The notes: generated by a model from the sequence alone, not told the origin. 64,000 nucleotides of DNA from SZUA-547 sp963669315 (GCA_963669315.1 OY770021.1:62001-126000); one strand, 5' to 3'. Positions 38,106-47,591 are shown, counted from the stretch's first letter. Numbers and translations are program-made.

Positions 38106-38308
38106 AGCCGCCGTGACGCTCCTATGACGGGCGCAGCGCGGGTATAGTGAGGGCGCGAAGTGACGTCAAGCGGGGATGAGCAGCCTGTAGACTTCATTCG
38201 CCACTGCCTGCGCAAGCTCGGGCGCGGTGGACCGTATGATGACAATCCGCTACGTACTAAGGGGTCAGCTGGGAGACGTGTGATATTCGCACAATACGCA
38301 GGACCGGG

Positions 38309-39055
38309 ATGTCTGAATCTTCGAAAACGATCCTAATCACCGGCGCGGGCTCCGGCATTGGCCGGGCTTGCGCGCAGGCCTTTTTAAAAGATGGGTGGCG
38401 CGTCGGCTTGCTGGGACGCCGCGAAGATCCGCTGCGCGAAACCGCCGGCGATCATGGCGGCGCGCTGGTCCTGCCCTGCGATGTCACAGATGCGCCAGAG
38501 ATTGACGCGGCGTTCCAACAGGCATACGCGAAATGGGGGCGGCTGGACGCACTGTTCAACAATGCCGGCGTCTCGCTTAAGGGCACCCTGATCGACGAGA
38601 TCGCGGTTGAAGACTGGCGCGCTGCGATCGAGGTCAATCTGACCGGCTGTTTCATCTGCGCGCGCGCCGCCTTTTCAATCATGCGCCAACAAGACCCGCA
38701 GGGTGGCCGGATCATCAACAATGGCTCGATTTCCGCCCATTCGCCGCGGCCAGGTTCGGTCGGTTACACCGCTTCAAAACATGCCATCACCGGCCTGACG
38801 CGCACGCTTTCGCTGGACGGGCGCCCCTTCAACATCGCGTGCGGACAGATCGATATTGGCAACGCCTTGACTGAGATGGCTAGACGCATGACGAAAGGCG
38901 TGCCGCAGGCGAACGGATCCATCGAGGTCGAAGCGGTGATGGACGTGGCCCATGTCGCAAGCTCGGTGCTGCATATGGCCAACCTGCCACTGGACGCCAA
39001 TGTTCAGTTCATGACGGTGATGGCGACGAAAATGCCATTCGTCGGCCGGGGCTAA
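38309..39055 (+). CDS. Short-chain dehydrogenase/reductase
   Basis: 248 residues. Classical SDR: cofactor loop TGAGSGIGRACAQAF (residues 11-25), NNAGVSLKGTL, catalytic Ser in NGSISAHSPRPG, and YTASKHAITGLTR with the catalytic Tyr and Lys. GRRED after strand 2 suggests NADP rather than NAD, but this is weak. Substrate unknown. It lies 130 bases upstream of glcD on the same strand and may belong with glycolate or 2-hydroxyacid use. Confidence 0.93.
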   Translation: MSESSKTILITGAGSGIGRACAQAFLKDGWRVGLLGRREDPLRETAGDHGGALVLPCDVTDAPEIDAAFQQAYAKWGRLDALFNNAGVSLKGTLIDEIAVEDWRAAIEVNLTGCFICARAAFSIMRQQDPQGGRIINNGSISAHSPRPGSVGYTASKHAITGLTRTLSLDGRPFNIACGQIDIGNALTEMARRMTKGVPQANGSIEVEAVMDVAHVASSVLHMANLPLDANVQFMTVMATKMPFVGRG

Positions 39056-39185
39056 GAGTTGTATTAGGCTCCGAGCCGGACTCGTTTCCACATTGCGGGG
39101 TGTAACTCCGAAATCCGGGCTATAACCTTCTATATGGCATGGATTTCGCCGCACGCGGCGGAGTCGACGAACGGGAGGGAAAGAC

Positions 39186-40634
39186 ATGTCGCTAATCGCG
39201 ATGCCGGACCCCGATCAGGAGGTATTGCGCCGCAAAGACGAGATCATTCGAGCTTTGTCCGCCGTGTTGCCCGGCGACTGCGTAATATCCGACCCGTTCG
39301 AGACGCGCGCCTATGAATGCGACGCGCTGACCGCCTATCAATGCCCGCCGCTGGCGGTGGTCCTGCCGCGCACGACGGAGCAGGTATCGGCGGCGATCCG
39401 GACATGCCGCGCACTGGGCGCGCCCATTGTTCCACGAGGCGCAGGCACGTCCCTTTCAGGTGGGTCGCTACCTACTTCCGACAGCTTGGTGCTGGGCACG
39501 GCGCGCCTGAACGGCGTGCTGGAAGTTGATTACGACAACCGCTTCATCCGCGTGCAATCCGGCGTCACCAACCTCTCGGTGACCGGCGCTGTGGAGGATC
39601 AGGGATTCTTCTACGCGCCTGATCCGTCAAGCCAACTCGCCTGCGCCATCGCCGGGAACATCGCCATGAATTCGGGCGGCGCGCATTGCCTCAAATACGG
39701 GGTGACGACCAACAACCTGATGGGCGTGAAGATGGTGCTGGCCGATGGCGAGATCGTGGAGCTTGGCGGCCCGCATCTGGACGCGCCGGGGTTGGACTTA
39801 ATGGGCGTGATCTGCGGCTCTGAGGGGCAACTCGCGATTGTCACCGAAGCGACGCTGCGCATCCTCGCCTCGCCAGAAGGCGCACGGCCAATCCTGATCG
39901 GCTATGACAGCGCCGAGGTCGCGGGCGAGTGCGTCGCCGACATCATCAAATCCGGCATCCTACCCGTGGCGATCGAATATATGGACCGGCCCTGCATTCG
40001 CGTGGTCGAGAATTTCGCTAAGGCGGGCTATCCGGATGTGGAGGCGCTGCTGATCGTCGAGGTGGAGGGGTCAGAGTCCGAGATTGAGCACCAGCTCAGG
40101 AAAATCTCCGAAATCGCCGAGGCGCTGAATCCCGTCGAGCTGAGGGTCAGCGAAAGCGCCGAGGAATCCGAACTGATCTGGAAGGGCCGCAAATCAGCCT
40201 TCGGCGCCATGGGGCAGATCAACGACTATATGTGCCTGGACGGAACCGTTCCGATTTCCGCCCTGCCCCACACGCTGAAGCGGATAGGTGAACTGTCAGC
40301 CGAACACGGGCTTGAGGTCGCCAATGTGTTCCATGCGGGCGATGGAAACATGCACCCGCTGATCCTGTTCGACGCCAACACGCCAGGCGATCTCGAACGG
40401 GCGGAACGTCTCGGGGCCGATATCCTGCGGGTCTGCGTCGAGGTCGGCGGATGCCTGACCGGCGAACATGGGGTCGGGATTGAAAAACGTGATCTGATGC
40501 ATGACCAGTTTAGTGAGGACGATCTGGAAGCCCAGATGAGGGTCAAGGACGTGTTTGATCCCAGCTGGTCGCTGAATCCCGCCAAAGTGTTTCCGCTGGA
40601 AGTCAGCGAAACCCGTAGGCGACGCAGCGAATGA
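39186..40634 (+). CDS. glcD: Glycolate oxidase subunit GlcD (FAD-linked)
   Basis: 482 residues. PCMH-type FAD domain with PRGAGTSLSGGSLPTSDSLV and the conserved GAHCLKYGVTTNNLMG; C-terminal FAD-oxidase domain with NVFHAGDGNMHPLILFD and GCLTGEHGVGIEKRDLM. Catalytic subunit oxidising glycolate (or D-lactate) to the 2-oxoacid. RBS GGGAGGGAAAGAC precedes the ATG. Translationally coupled to glcE. Confidence 0.95.
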   Translation: MSLIAMPDPDQEVLRRKDEIIRALSAVLPGDCVISDPFETRAYECDALTAYQCPPLAVVLPRTTEQVSAAIRTCRALGAPIVPRGAGTSLSGGSLPTSDSLVLGTARLNGVLEVDYDNRFIRVQSGVTNLSVTGAVEDQGFFYAPDPSSQLACAIAGNIAMNSGGAHCLKYGVTTNNLMGVKMVLADGEIVELGGPHLDAPGLDLMGVICGSEGQLAIVTEATLRILASPEGARPILIGYDSAEVAGECVADIIKSGILPVAIEYMDRPCIRVVENFAKAGYPDVEALLIVEVEGSESEIEHQLRKISEIAEALNPVELRVSESAEESELIWKGRKSAFGAMGQINDYMCLDGTVPISALPHTLKRIGELSAEHGLEVANVFHAGDGNMHPLILFDANTPGDLERAERLGADILRVCVEVGGCLTGEHGVGIEKRDLMHDQFSEDDLEAQMRVKDVFDPSWSLNPAKVFPLEVSETRRRRSE

Positions 40635-41797
40635 CTATGGATGAGGCTGCGATCGCCGAGACGGTTCGTGAGGCGGCGACGTCGAAAACTCCGCTGCGTA
40701 TTGTCGGCGGCGGTACAAGGTTGGCGGTCGGCGCGGTGGTCGAGGCGGCCCAGACTCTGTCGATGTCAGCGCATTCCGGGATCACGCTATACGAGCCCGG
40801 CTCGATGACCATCGTCGCCAAAGCCGGCACGACAATGCGCGAGTTGACGGCGACGCTCGATGCGGAAGGCCAGCATCTGGCGTTTGAGCCGATGGACCAT
40901 CGCGCGCTTCTGGGATCGACCGGCGAGCCGACCATCGGCGGCGTGGTCGCGGGTAATTTCTGCGGCCCGCGCCGGTTGGCGGCGGGCGCATGTCGCGATC
41001 ATTTGCTAGGCGTGCGCTTTGTCGACGGGGTGGGGCGGATCGTCAAAAACGGTGGCCGGGTGATGAAGAATGTCACCGGCCTAGATCTCGGGAAACTGAT
41101 TTGCGGCTCTTATGGCACGCTGGGGGTCCTCACCGAGGTCTCGCTGAAAGTCCTGCCGAAGCCGGAGGCGACTGGCGTCCTGTTGATCGAGGGGCTGTCG
41201 GACCAACGCGCCATCGAAGCCCTCTCCAAAGCGCTTGGAACACCCTATCAGGTGATGGGAGCGGCGCATCTGCCCAGAGGCGTGGATGGTGAACCGGTCA
41301 CGATGATCCGGCTGGAGGGGCTGGAGGACTCGGTCGCCTATCGCTCCAACAAATTGAAGGAGGCGCTGGCGAGTTTCGGCGATATCGCCATCGAAACCGA
41401 CGCTGAACGAACAAGCGCGGGATCGGCCTATATCCGCGATGCGAAGAACTTGGTGGACGGATCAGGCGCCGTCTGGCGTATCTCTGTCAGGCCGACGGAC
41501 GGTCCAGCGCTGGTGGCGCGTTTGCGGGACAGGATCGAAGTGCTGGGCGCATTCTACGACTGGGGCGGCGGCCTGATCTGGCTGAAGACGCTCGATCAGG
41601 GCGATGGCGGCGCGGCGGCGATCCGCAAAGAATTGGCGGCGACTGGCGGCCACGCGACGTTGATCCGAGGGTCGGAGGAATTGCGCAAAGCTATCCCTGC
41701 ATTCCAGCCAGAGCCGCCCGCCCTCGCCCGGATCTCAACGGGATTGCGCGCCCAGTTCGACCCGGCGGGTGTTCTGAACCCCGGATTGATGACCTGA
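40631..41797 (+). CDS. glcE: Glycolate oxidase subunit GlcE (FAD-binding)
   Basis: 388 residues. Starts at ATGA overlapping the glcD stop. Contains an FAD-binding PCMH core (TPLRIVGGGTRLAVG, GSTGEPTIGGVVAGNFCGPRR, GGRVMKNVTGLDLGKLICGS YGTLG region) but is shorter than GlcD and lacks its C-terminal HGDGN-type motif, as expected for GlcE. Confidence 0.94.
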   Translation: MTMDEAAIAETVREAATSKTPLRIVGGGTRLAVGAVVEAAQTLSMSAHSGITLYEPGSMTIVAKAGTTMRELTATLDAEGQHLAFEPMDHRALLGSTGEPTIGGVVAGNFCGPRRLAAGACRDHLLGVRFVDGVGRIVKNGGRVMKNVTGLDLGKLICGSYGTLGVLTEVSLKVLPKPEATGVLLIEGLSDQRAIEALSKALGTPYQVMGAAHLPRGVDGEPVTMIRLEGLEDSVAYRSNKLKEALASFGDIAIETDAERTSAGSAYIRDAKNLVDGSGAVWRISVRPTDGPALVARLRDRIEVLGAFYDWGGGLIWLKTLDQGDGGAAAIRKELAATGGHATLIRGSEELRKAIPAFQPEPPALARISTGLRAQFDPAGVLNPGLMT

Positions 41798-41810
41798 CGC
41801 GGATGCGCCG

Positions 41811-43097
41811 ATGAAAACCAGTTTCACCCCCGAACAGCTTCAGGATCCAGCGATCCAGCGCTCGAACGAAGTGCTGCGGTCGTGCGTCCATTGCGGGTTC
41901 TGCACGGCCACATGCCCAACCTATCAGGTGCTGGGCGATGAACTCGACAGCCCGCGCGGGCGCATCTACCTGATCAAAGACATGCTGGAGAAGGGCCGTA
42001 AGCCCGACGCCCGCACGGTCAAGCATATCGACCGTTGCCTCTCCTGCCTCGCCTGCATGACCACCTGCCCGTCCGGCGTGCACTACATGCACCTCGTCGA
42101 TCATGCCCGCGAGTATATCGAGCAGAACTATGAGCGGCGCTGGGATGAGCGCGCGCTGCGCTGGGTGCTGGCGCGGATCCTGCCCTACCCCGCGCGTTTC
42201 CGCTGGGCTCTGTTCGGGGCCAAACTTGGCAAACCGTTCAAGCGCCTGATCCCCGATGCTCGGCTGAAGGCGATGCTGGAGATAGCGCCGGCGACGCTGC
42301 CCCCGGTCTCGGCCAATGACGACCCGCAGGTGTTCCCGGCCAAGGGCGAGAGGCGTATGCGCGTCGCGCTGATGACAGGCTGCGCGCAAAAGGCGCTCAA
42401 CACGGAAATCAATGACGCCACGATCCGCCTGATGACCCGCCATGGCTGCGAGGTGGTGGTGGCGGAAGGCGCTGGCTGTTGCGGCGCGCTGACCCATCAC
42501 ATGGGCAAAACGCAAGAGAGCCATGCGACCGCGGCCCGGAACATCCGCGCCTGGGCGGCGGAAATGGACAGCCAGGGGCTGGACGCCATTGCTATAAACA
42601 CATCTGGTTGCGGCACGACGGTGAAGGACTACGGGCATATGTTCCGCGAGACCGGGCTGGCCAAGGACGCCGCCCGCGTCGCCGCCAGCGCAAAGGACAT
42701 TTCCGAAGTGATGGTCGAGTTGGCGCTAAACAACGCCACCCACGCATCAAAGCTGCGGGTCGCCTATCACGCGGCATGCTCATTGCAGCATGGCCAGCAG
42801 ATCAAGACGCACCCAAAAGACCTGCTAAAATCCGCCGGTTTCGAAGTCGTCGAGCCAAAGGACGCGCATCTCTGCTGCGGGTCGGCCGGAACCTATAACC
42901 TGATGCAGCCGGAAATCTCGAAAGAACTGAAGGCGCGCAAGGCGAACTCGCTGGCGGCGACAAAGCCAGACGTCATAGCCGCTGGGAATATCGGCTGCAT
43001 GATGCAACTAGCGCCAGCGCTTGGCGCGCCGGTGGTGCATACGGTGGAATTGCTGGACTGGGCGACGGGCGGCCCGAAACCGCCCGCGCTCCAATAA
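41811..43097 (+). CDS. glcF: Glycolate oxidase iron-sulfur subunit GlcF
   Basis: 428 residues. Two N-terminal [4Fe-4S] motifs, SCVHCGFCTATCPTYQ and RCLSCLACMTTCPSG, then two CCG domains (GAGCCGALTHHMG and HLCCGSAGTYN). It passes electrons from GlcDE to the membrane quinone pool. 13 bases after glcE; ends 1 base from the convergent napC stop. Confidence 0.96.
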   Translation: MKTSFTPEQLQDPAIQRSNEVLRSCVHCGFCTATCPTYQVLGDELDSPRGRIYLIKDMLEKGRKPDARTVKHIDRCLSCLACMTTCPSGVHYMHLVDHAREYIEQNYERRWDERALRWVLARILPYPARFRWALFGAKLGKPFKRLIPDARLKAMLEIAPATLPPVSANDDPQVFPAKGERRMRVALMTGCAQKALNTEINDATIRLMTRHGCEVVVAEGAGCCGALTHHMGKTQESHATAARNIRAWAAEMDSQGLDAIAINTSGCGTTVKDYGHMFRETGLAKDAARVAASAKDISEVMVELALNNATHASKLRVAYHAACSLQHGQQIKTHPKDLLKSAGFEVVEPKDAHLCCGSAGTYNLMQPEISKELKARKANSLAATKPDVIAAGNIGCMMQLAPALGAPVVHTVELLDWATGGPKPPALQ

Positions 43098-43098
43098 C

Positions 43099-43689
43099 TT
43101 ACTGCCAGCCCGGCACGTCGGACATATCGGGCAGTTGATGCGCGATACCCTTGTGGCAGTCGATGCAGGTCTTCTCGCCCGGCAGAAGGAATTTCTCATG
43201 CGCTTCCTGCGCGCGAGGGCTCTGCTTCGTCGGATCCATAGACTCCGCCGAATGACAGTTGCGGCACTCCAGCGAGTTGTTGGCCTTCAGCCTGGACCAT
43301 TCGTGACTGGCAAGGGTCAGGCGGTGCGCCTCAAACTTCTCGCGCGTGTCGATGGTGCCGAAGATCTTGCCCCAGACCTCTTTCGAAGCCTGAATTTTGC
43401 GGGCGATCTTGTTGGTCCATTCATGCGGCACGTGACAGTCGGGGCAAGTCGCCCGGACGCCTGACCGGTTGCTGTAGTGGACGGTTGATTTCAGCTCAGC
43501 GAAGACGTTGTCCCGCATCTCATGACAACCCACGCAGAACTTCTCCGTGTTGGAGACTTCAAGGGCGGTGTTGAAACCGCCCCAGAAAATAACGCCTGCC
43601 AGAAATCCGCCCAGCGTCAGAACGCCGAGGCTGATATGGCGGGCGGGCGACCGGAACACCCGCCAGTAGTCTTTGATCATTCCCCACAT
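43099..43689 (-). CDS. napC: Tetraheme c-type cytochrome NapC
   Basis: 196 residues. One N-terminal TM anchor (ISLGVLTLGGFLAGVIFWGG) and four CxxCH haem motifs: CVGCH, CPDCH, CRNCH, CIDCH. NapC/NirT family; it oxidises quinol and reduces NapB in the periplasm. Last gene of the nap operon. Confidence 0.97.
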   Translation of the reverse strand: MWGMIKDYWRVFRSPARHISLGVLTLGGFLAGVIFWGGFNTALEVSNTEKFCVGCHEMRDNVFAELKSTVHYSNRSGVRATCPDCHVPHEWTNKIARKIQASKEVWGKIFGTIDTREKFEAHRLTLASHEWSRLKANNSLECRNCHSAESMDPTKQSPRAQEAHEKFLLPGEKTCIDCHKGIAHQLPDMSDVPGWQ

Positions 43690-43695
43690 ATGCGC

Positions 43696-44145
43696 TTACT
43701 CCGGCTTCTTTTCGCCGCTGAGGAGCACATCGATGTCCACGAAAGTGTTCTCGATCATCGGGTCCACCTGCCGCTGGGGCACGTGGCACTGGTTGCAGAA
43801 ATAACGCCGTGGAGAAACCGACGCGCGGAACTGCGCGTCCCGATCCATGAAATGGGTGATGGAGACCATCGGCGCGCCGCTCTCGCCCGTGCGCGAGCGC
43901 GCATGGCAGGAGAGGCACTTATTGGAGTTTTTATCGACGATATAGCCGTCGATCTTATGCGGGATCATCGGAGGCTGTTCCGGATAGTTCCGCACCTGTT
44001 TCTTGTCCGAGTCGTTCCAGTTGGTCATGCGCGCCGGCTCCGACTGATCGGAGATTTGGGTCGAGCCGCGCATGGTGGCGATCGGATCTGCTGCAAAGGC
44101 CGCGCCGGTGAACAGGATGGATGCAATGACGACGATGCGTTTCAT
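43696..44145 (-). CDS. napB: Diheme cytochrome NapB, nitrate reductase small subunit
   Basis: 149 residues. Cleavable signal peptide (RIVVIASILFTGAAFA), then NYPEQPPMIPHKIDGY typical of NapB, and two haem motifs CLSCHARSR and CNQCHVPQ. It transfers electrons from NapC to NapA. Confidence 0.97.
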   Translation of the reverse strand: MKRIVVIASILFTGAAFAADPIATMRGSTQISDQSEPARMTNWNDSDKKQVRNYPEQPPMIPHKIDGYIVDKNSNKCLSCHARSRTGESGAPMVSITHFMDRDAQFRASVSPRRYFCNQCHVPQRQVDPMIENTFVDIDVLLSGEKKPE

Positions 44146-44160
44146 GACTTCGATCCCCCC

Positions 44161-46665
44161 TTACGCCTTGACCACGCGCACGGCGCATTTCTTGAAGTCC
44201 GTCTCTTTCGAGATTGGGCAAGTCGCGTCCAGCGTGACCTTGTTGATCAATTGACGGGCGTCGAACCATGGCACGAAAACAAGGCCTTGCGGCGGTTTGT
44301 TGCGACCCCGCGTCTCCACACGCGTTCGGATCTCGCCGCGGCGCGACTGAACCCGAACTTCGTCTCCGCGCCTGACGCCAAGCGCCTCGGCGTCATCGGG
44401 ATGCATGAAGCAGACCGCGTCGGGGAAGGCCTTGAAGAGCTCCGGCACACGTTGCGTCATGGAGCCGGAATGCCAGTGCTCCAGAACACGGCCTGTCGAC
44501 AGCCAGAGAGGATACTCGTCGTCCGGGCTCTCCGCCGCCGGCTCATAGGGTAGCGCGAAGATCAGCGCTTTGCCGTCCGGTTTGCCGTAGAAGCGAACAC
44601 CCTCGCCCTTGGGAACGTAGGGATCATAGCCCTCGCGGAAGCGCCACAGCGTCTCTTTGCCATCGACAACCGGCCATCTGAGACCGCGTTCCTGATGATA
44701 GACCTCATAGGGCGCAAGATCGTGTGCCTTGCCGCGACCGAACTCGGCATACTCCTCGAACAGACCCTTATGGACGTAGTAGCCGAAATGCTCGGAGTCG
44801 TCGTTGGCGTAGTCCTTGTTGACCTCATCCAGCCCATACGCATCGACCTGACCATTTCGGTATAGCACATCGTACATGGTCTTTCCGCGATACTCCGGCG
44901 CCTTCGCCAGCAGTTCTTCCGGCCAGACTTCCTCCATGGTGAAACGCTTGGAGAACTCCATAAGCTGCCAGAGATCGGATTTCGCGCCCTCAGGCGGCGG
45001 CGTAAGCTGATACCAGGCCTGGGTGCGACGCTCCGCGTTGCCATAGACGCCTTCCTTCTCAACCCACATCGCGGTCGGCAGCACCAGATCGGCGGCCTGC
45101 GCGGTCACCGTCGGATAGGCGTCTGAGACAACGATGAAGTTTTCCGGGTTGCGATAGCCGGGATAGCCCTCCTCGTTCAGGTTGGCCGCGGCCTGCATGT
45201 TGTTGTTCACCTGAACCCAGTAGGCGTTCAACTTGCCGTCTTTCAGCATCCGGTTTTGCAGAACCGCGTGATAGCCCGGCTTCGGCGGAACCGTGCCCTC
45301 TGGCACTTTCCACATCTTTTCCGCGATCTGGCGGTGTTTTTCGTTGGCCACCACCATATCGGCGGGCAGCCGGTGGGCGAAGGTTCCCACTTCACGCGCC
45401 GTGCCGCAGGCGGATGGCTGACCGGTCAACGAGAACGGCGAGTTGCCAGGCTCTGAGATTTTTCCGGTGAGCAGATGAATATTGTAAATGAGGTTATTGG
45501 CCCATGTCCCGCGCGTGTGCTGGTTGAAGCCCATGGTCCAGAACGAGGTGACTTTGACATTCGGGTCCGCGTAGAGCTTGGCCAGCTCCTCAAGCCGGTT
45601 TTTCGGCACTCCGGAAATCTCGTGCGCCTTGTCCAGCGTGTATTCGCTGACGAACTCCGCGAACTCCTCGAATGTTATATCACTTGAACCGCCGACCTTG
45701 TCGTTGTTGGCCGCCGCCTGCTCCAGCGGATGTTCCGGCCTGAGGCCATAGCCGATGTCAGCGTTGCCGCGCTTGAAATTGGTGTGCTTGTTGACGAACT
45801 CCTCATTCACCGCGCCATTTTGAATGATATAGTTGGCGATGTAGTTGAGAATCGCGAGATCGGTCTGCGGCGCGAACACCATAGGGATGTCGGCCAGATC
45901 GAAGCTGCGATGCTCAAAGGTCGACAGCACAGCCACTTTCACATGAGGCGCTGACAGGCGGCGATCGGTCACCCGAGTCCAGAGGATCGGGTGCATCTCG
46001 GCCATGTTCGAACCCCAGAGCACGAACGCGTCGGCGTGCTCCATATCGTCATAGCAGCCCATTGGCTCGTCGATGCCGAAAGTGCGCATGAAGCCAGCGA
46101 CGGCGGAGGCCATGCAGTGCCGAGCATTCGGGTCGATATTGTTCGACCGAAAGCCCGCTTTCATCAGCTTCACAGCGGCGTAGCCTTCATGGACGGTCCA
46201 CTGGCCCGAGCCGAACATGCCGACCGAGGTCGGGCCTTTCGCCTTCAGCGCGCCCTTCCACTTCTCAGCCATGATATCGAAGGCTTCGTCCCAGGTAATG
46301 GGGGTGAACTCGCCCTCTTTGTCGAACTTGCCGTCTTTCATGCGCAGCAGCGGCTGGGTCAGCCGGTCTTTGCCGTACATGATCTTCGACAGGAAATAGC
46401 CCTTGATGCAGTTCAGGCCCTTGTTGACCGGCGACTGCACATCGCCGTGGGTCGCGACGATCTTGTCGTCCTTGGTCGCAACCATCACCGAACACCCGGT
46501 GCCGCAGAACCGGCAGGGCGCCTTAGACCATTTCAGCTCAGTCTCGCTCGCCTCCGTCACCAGGTTCTGTGCGGAAGCGGGCAGCGAGACGCCGGCGGCG
46601 GCCGCGGCGATTCCCGCGGCCTTCGCCTTCAGCGCGTCGCGCCTGGAAATCTTCTTGTCTAGCAT
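44161..46665 (-). CDS. napA: Periplasmic nitrate reductase catalytic subunit
   Basis: 834 residues. Tat signal with SRRDALKAKAAG and an Ala-rich h-region ending ASA. [4Fe-4S] ligands lie in CRFCGTGCSVMVATKDDKIV with the fourth Cys in GLNCIKGYFLS. The molybdenum-ligating Cys is in NARHCMASAVAGF. Binds Mo-bis-MGD and reduces nitrate to nitrite. Full length, no breaks. Confidence 0.98.
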   Translation of the reverse strand: MLDKKISRRDALKAKAAGIAAAAAGVSLPASAQNLVTEASETELKWSKAPCRFCGTGCSVMVATKDDKIVATHGDVQSPVNKGLNCIKGYFLSKIMYGKDRLTQPLLRMKDGKFDKEGEFTPITWDEAFDIMAEKWKGALKAKGPTSVGMFGSGQWTVHEGYAAVKLMKAGFRSNNIDPNARHCMASAVAGFMRTFGIDEPMGCYDDMEHADAFVLWGSNMAEMHPILWTRVTDRRLSAPHVKVAVLSTFEHRSFDLADIPMVFAPQTDLAILNYIANYIIQNGAVNEEFVNKHTNFKRGNADIGYGLRPEHPLEQAAANNDKVGGSSDITFEEFAEFVSEYTLDKAHEISGVPKNRLEELAKLYADPNVKVTSFWTMGFNQHTRGTWANNLIYNIHLLTGKISEPGNSPFSLTGQPSACGTAREVGTFAHRLPADMVVANEKHRQIAEKMWKVPEGTVPPKPGYHAVLQNRMLKDGKLNAYWVQVNNNMQAAANLNEEGYPGYRNPENFIVVSDAYPTVTAQAADLVLPTAMWVEKEGVYGNAERRTQAWYQLTPPPEGAKSDLWQLMEFSKRFTMEEVWPEELLAKAPEYRGKTMYDVLYRNGQVDAYGLDEVNKDYANDDSEHFGYYVHKGLFEEYAEFGRGKAHDLAPYEVYHQERGLRWPVVDGKETLWRFREGYDPYVPKGEGVRFYGKPDGKALIFALPYEPAAESPDDEYPLWLSTGRVLEHWHSGSMTQRVPELFKAFPDAVCFMHPDDAEALGVRRGDEVRVQSRRGEIRTRVETRGRNKPPQGLVFVPWFDARQLINKVTLDATCPISKETDFKKCAVRVVKA

Positions 46666-46669
46666 TGGA

Positions 46670-46960
46670 TTATCCCCTCCAGGAGCCCTTGTAGTCGGCG
46701 GCGGGCGCCGACTCGTTGTGGTGAAAAACCATGTTTACGCCGAATACCCCATCCATGTTTCTGATCTGCTCGATCAGTTCGGTCAGGACGCGGTCATCAT
46801 CGGCTTCGATTACGACGATCAATTTTCCAGACGGATCGTCGCCGTGAATTTCTGTGCACGGCATCGCCTCAACGCGGCGCGACAGACCGGAAAGCACCTC
46901 GGGTCTGGCGTGCACAATAACGCTTGAGATGACGCCGATATCGTCGACTTCTTCAACCAT
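46670..46960 (-). CDS. napD: Nap chaperone NapD
   Basis: 96 residues from MVEEVDDIGVISSVIVHARP. Ferredoxin-like fold protein that binds the NapA Tat signal peptide; MPCTEIHGDDPSGKLIVVIE is family-typical. The longer frame to 47224 is antisense to napF and rejected. Overlaps the end of napF by 8 bases. Confidence 0.94.
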   Translation of the reverse strand: MVEEVDDIGVISSVIVHARPEVLSGLSRRVEAMPCTEIHGDDPSGKLIVVIEADDDRVLTELIEQIRNMDGVFGVNMVFHHNESAPAADYKGSWRG

Positions 46961-47255
46961 GGGCGCTTTCCATTGCTTGCCCGTCAGCTTGACTTGGCGC
47001 CGATATCGCCGAAGCAGGACAGATAGAGACGCAATCTCCGCAACCGGTGCACAGTTCGGTATCGATAGCGACCAAAGATCTTCCGCCTGACTGCAGCGTG
47101 AATCCAATCGCGCGCGCGTCGCAGACATCTGCGCAGGTCCGGCAATAAACTCCCTTGGCCGCAAAACAGGCATTCGATATGGCGGCGACAGGCGCTTCGT
47201 TCTTTGAGGGATCGTTCCCGCCAAAGAACCTGCGCCTGGACATGTCAGCGGACAT
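46953..47255 (-). CDS. napF: NapF-type ferredoxin, short form
   Basis: 100 residues from the ATG at 47255 (47243 is the alternative). The N-terminal SRRRFFGG matches the NapF start. The C-terminal ferredoxin region is intact with NACFAAKGVYCRTCADVC and ELCTGCGDCVSICPASAIS. Compared with the roughly 165-residue E. coli NapF, the central part bearing the first two cluster motifs is absent: the N-terminal tag joins directly to the NACF region. NapF is a cytoplasmic accessory protein for NapA maturation. No stop or frameshift is visible, so this reads as an in-frame deletion. Confidence 0.85.
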   Translation of the reverse strand: MSADMSRRRFFGGNDPSKNEAPVAAISNACFAAKGVYCRTCADVCDARAIGFTLQSGGRSLVAIDTELCTGCGDCVSICPASAISAPSQADGQAMESAHG

Positions 47256-47263
47256 TGTTCGGC

Positions 47264-47446
47264 TCACGCCCCTGGAGCGCCCGGAGGCCCTGCGATCATC
47301 TGAAAAATCCAGATAGCCAGGCCGAGGCCTCCGACAAACCCCACCGAAACCGCGGGCGCGAGCACTACGGACAAAAAAAGGAATGACGTCACTTCCTTCG
47401 CCCGGCTGACCCCGCCCTGTGGGGAATTCTGATCTACTGCATTCAT
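47264..47446 (-). CDS. napE: Nap operon membrane protein NapE
   Basis: 60 residues. Polar N-terminus, SRAKEVTSFLFLSVVLAPAV and a second hydrophobic part (GFVGGLGLAIWIFQMIAGPPG), typical of NapE. Function is unknown. It is the first gene of napEFDABC; the promoter region holds the FNR-type box at 47510-47523. Confidence 0.9.
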   Translation of the reverse strand: MNAVDQNSPQGGVSRAKEVTSFLFLSVVLAPAVSVGFVGGLGLAIWIFQMIAGPPGAPGA

Positions 47447-47509
47447 CGCGCTTTTTCTTTCTGTTGGCGCTGTTCGCGGCGAAGCTATTCACTGCGTCAC
47501 GGGCGATCC

Positions 47510-47523
47510 TTGATCTCGATCAA
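47510..47523. promoter_or_regulatory. FNR/Dnr/NnrR-type binding site between napE and the Crp/Fnr gene
   Basis: TTGATCTCGATCAA is a perfect match to TTGAT-N4-ATCAA. Its centre is 70 bases before napE and 75 before the regulator gene start, so it can serve either or both divergent promoters. Confidence 0.8.
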
Positions 47524-47591
47524 CCGTCAGATTGAAGATCACATTACTAACGCATCAACGCCGCAGCATTGCGGCGCATGGAAGCAAGAAG

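Noticed and set aside
38279..38297. CRP-like palindrome (TGTG-N7-CACA) before the SDR gene
   Set aside because: Only four-base arms and wrong spacing for the CRP consensus.
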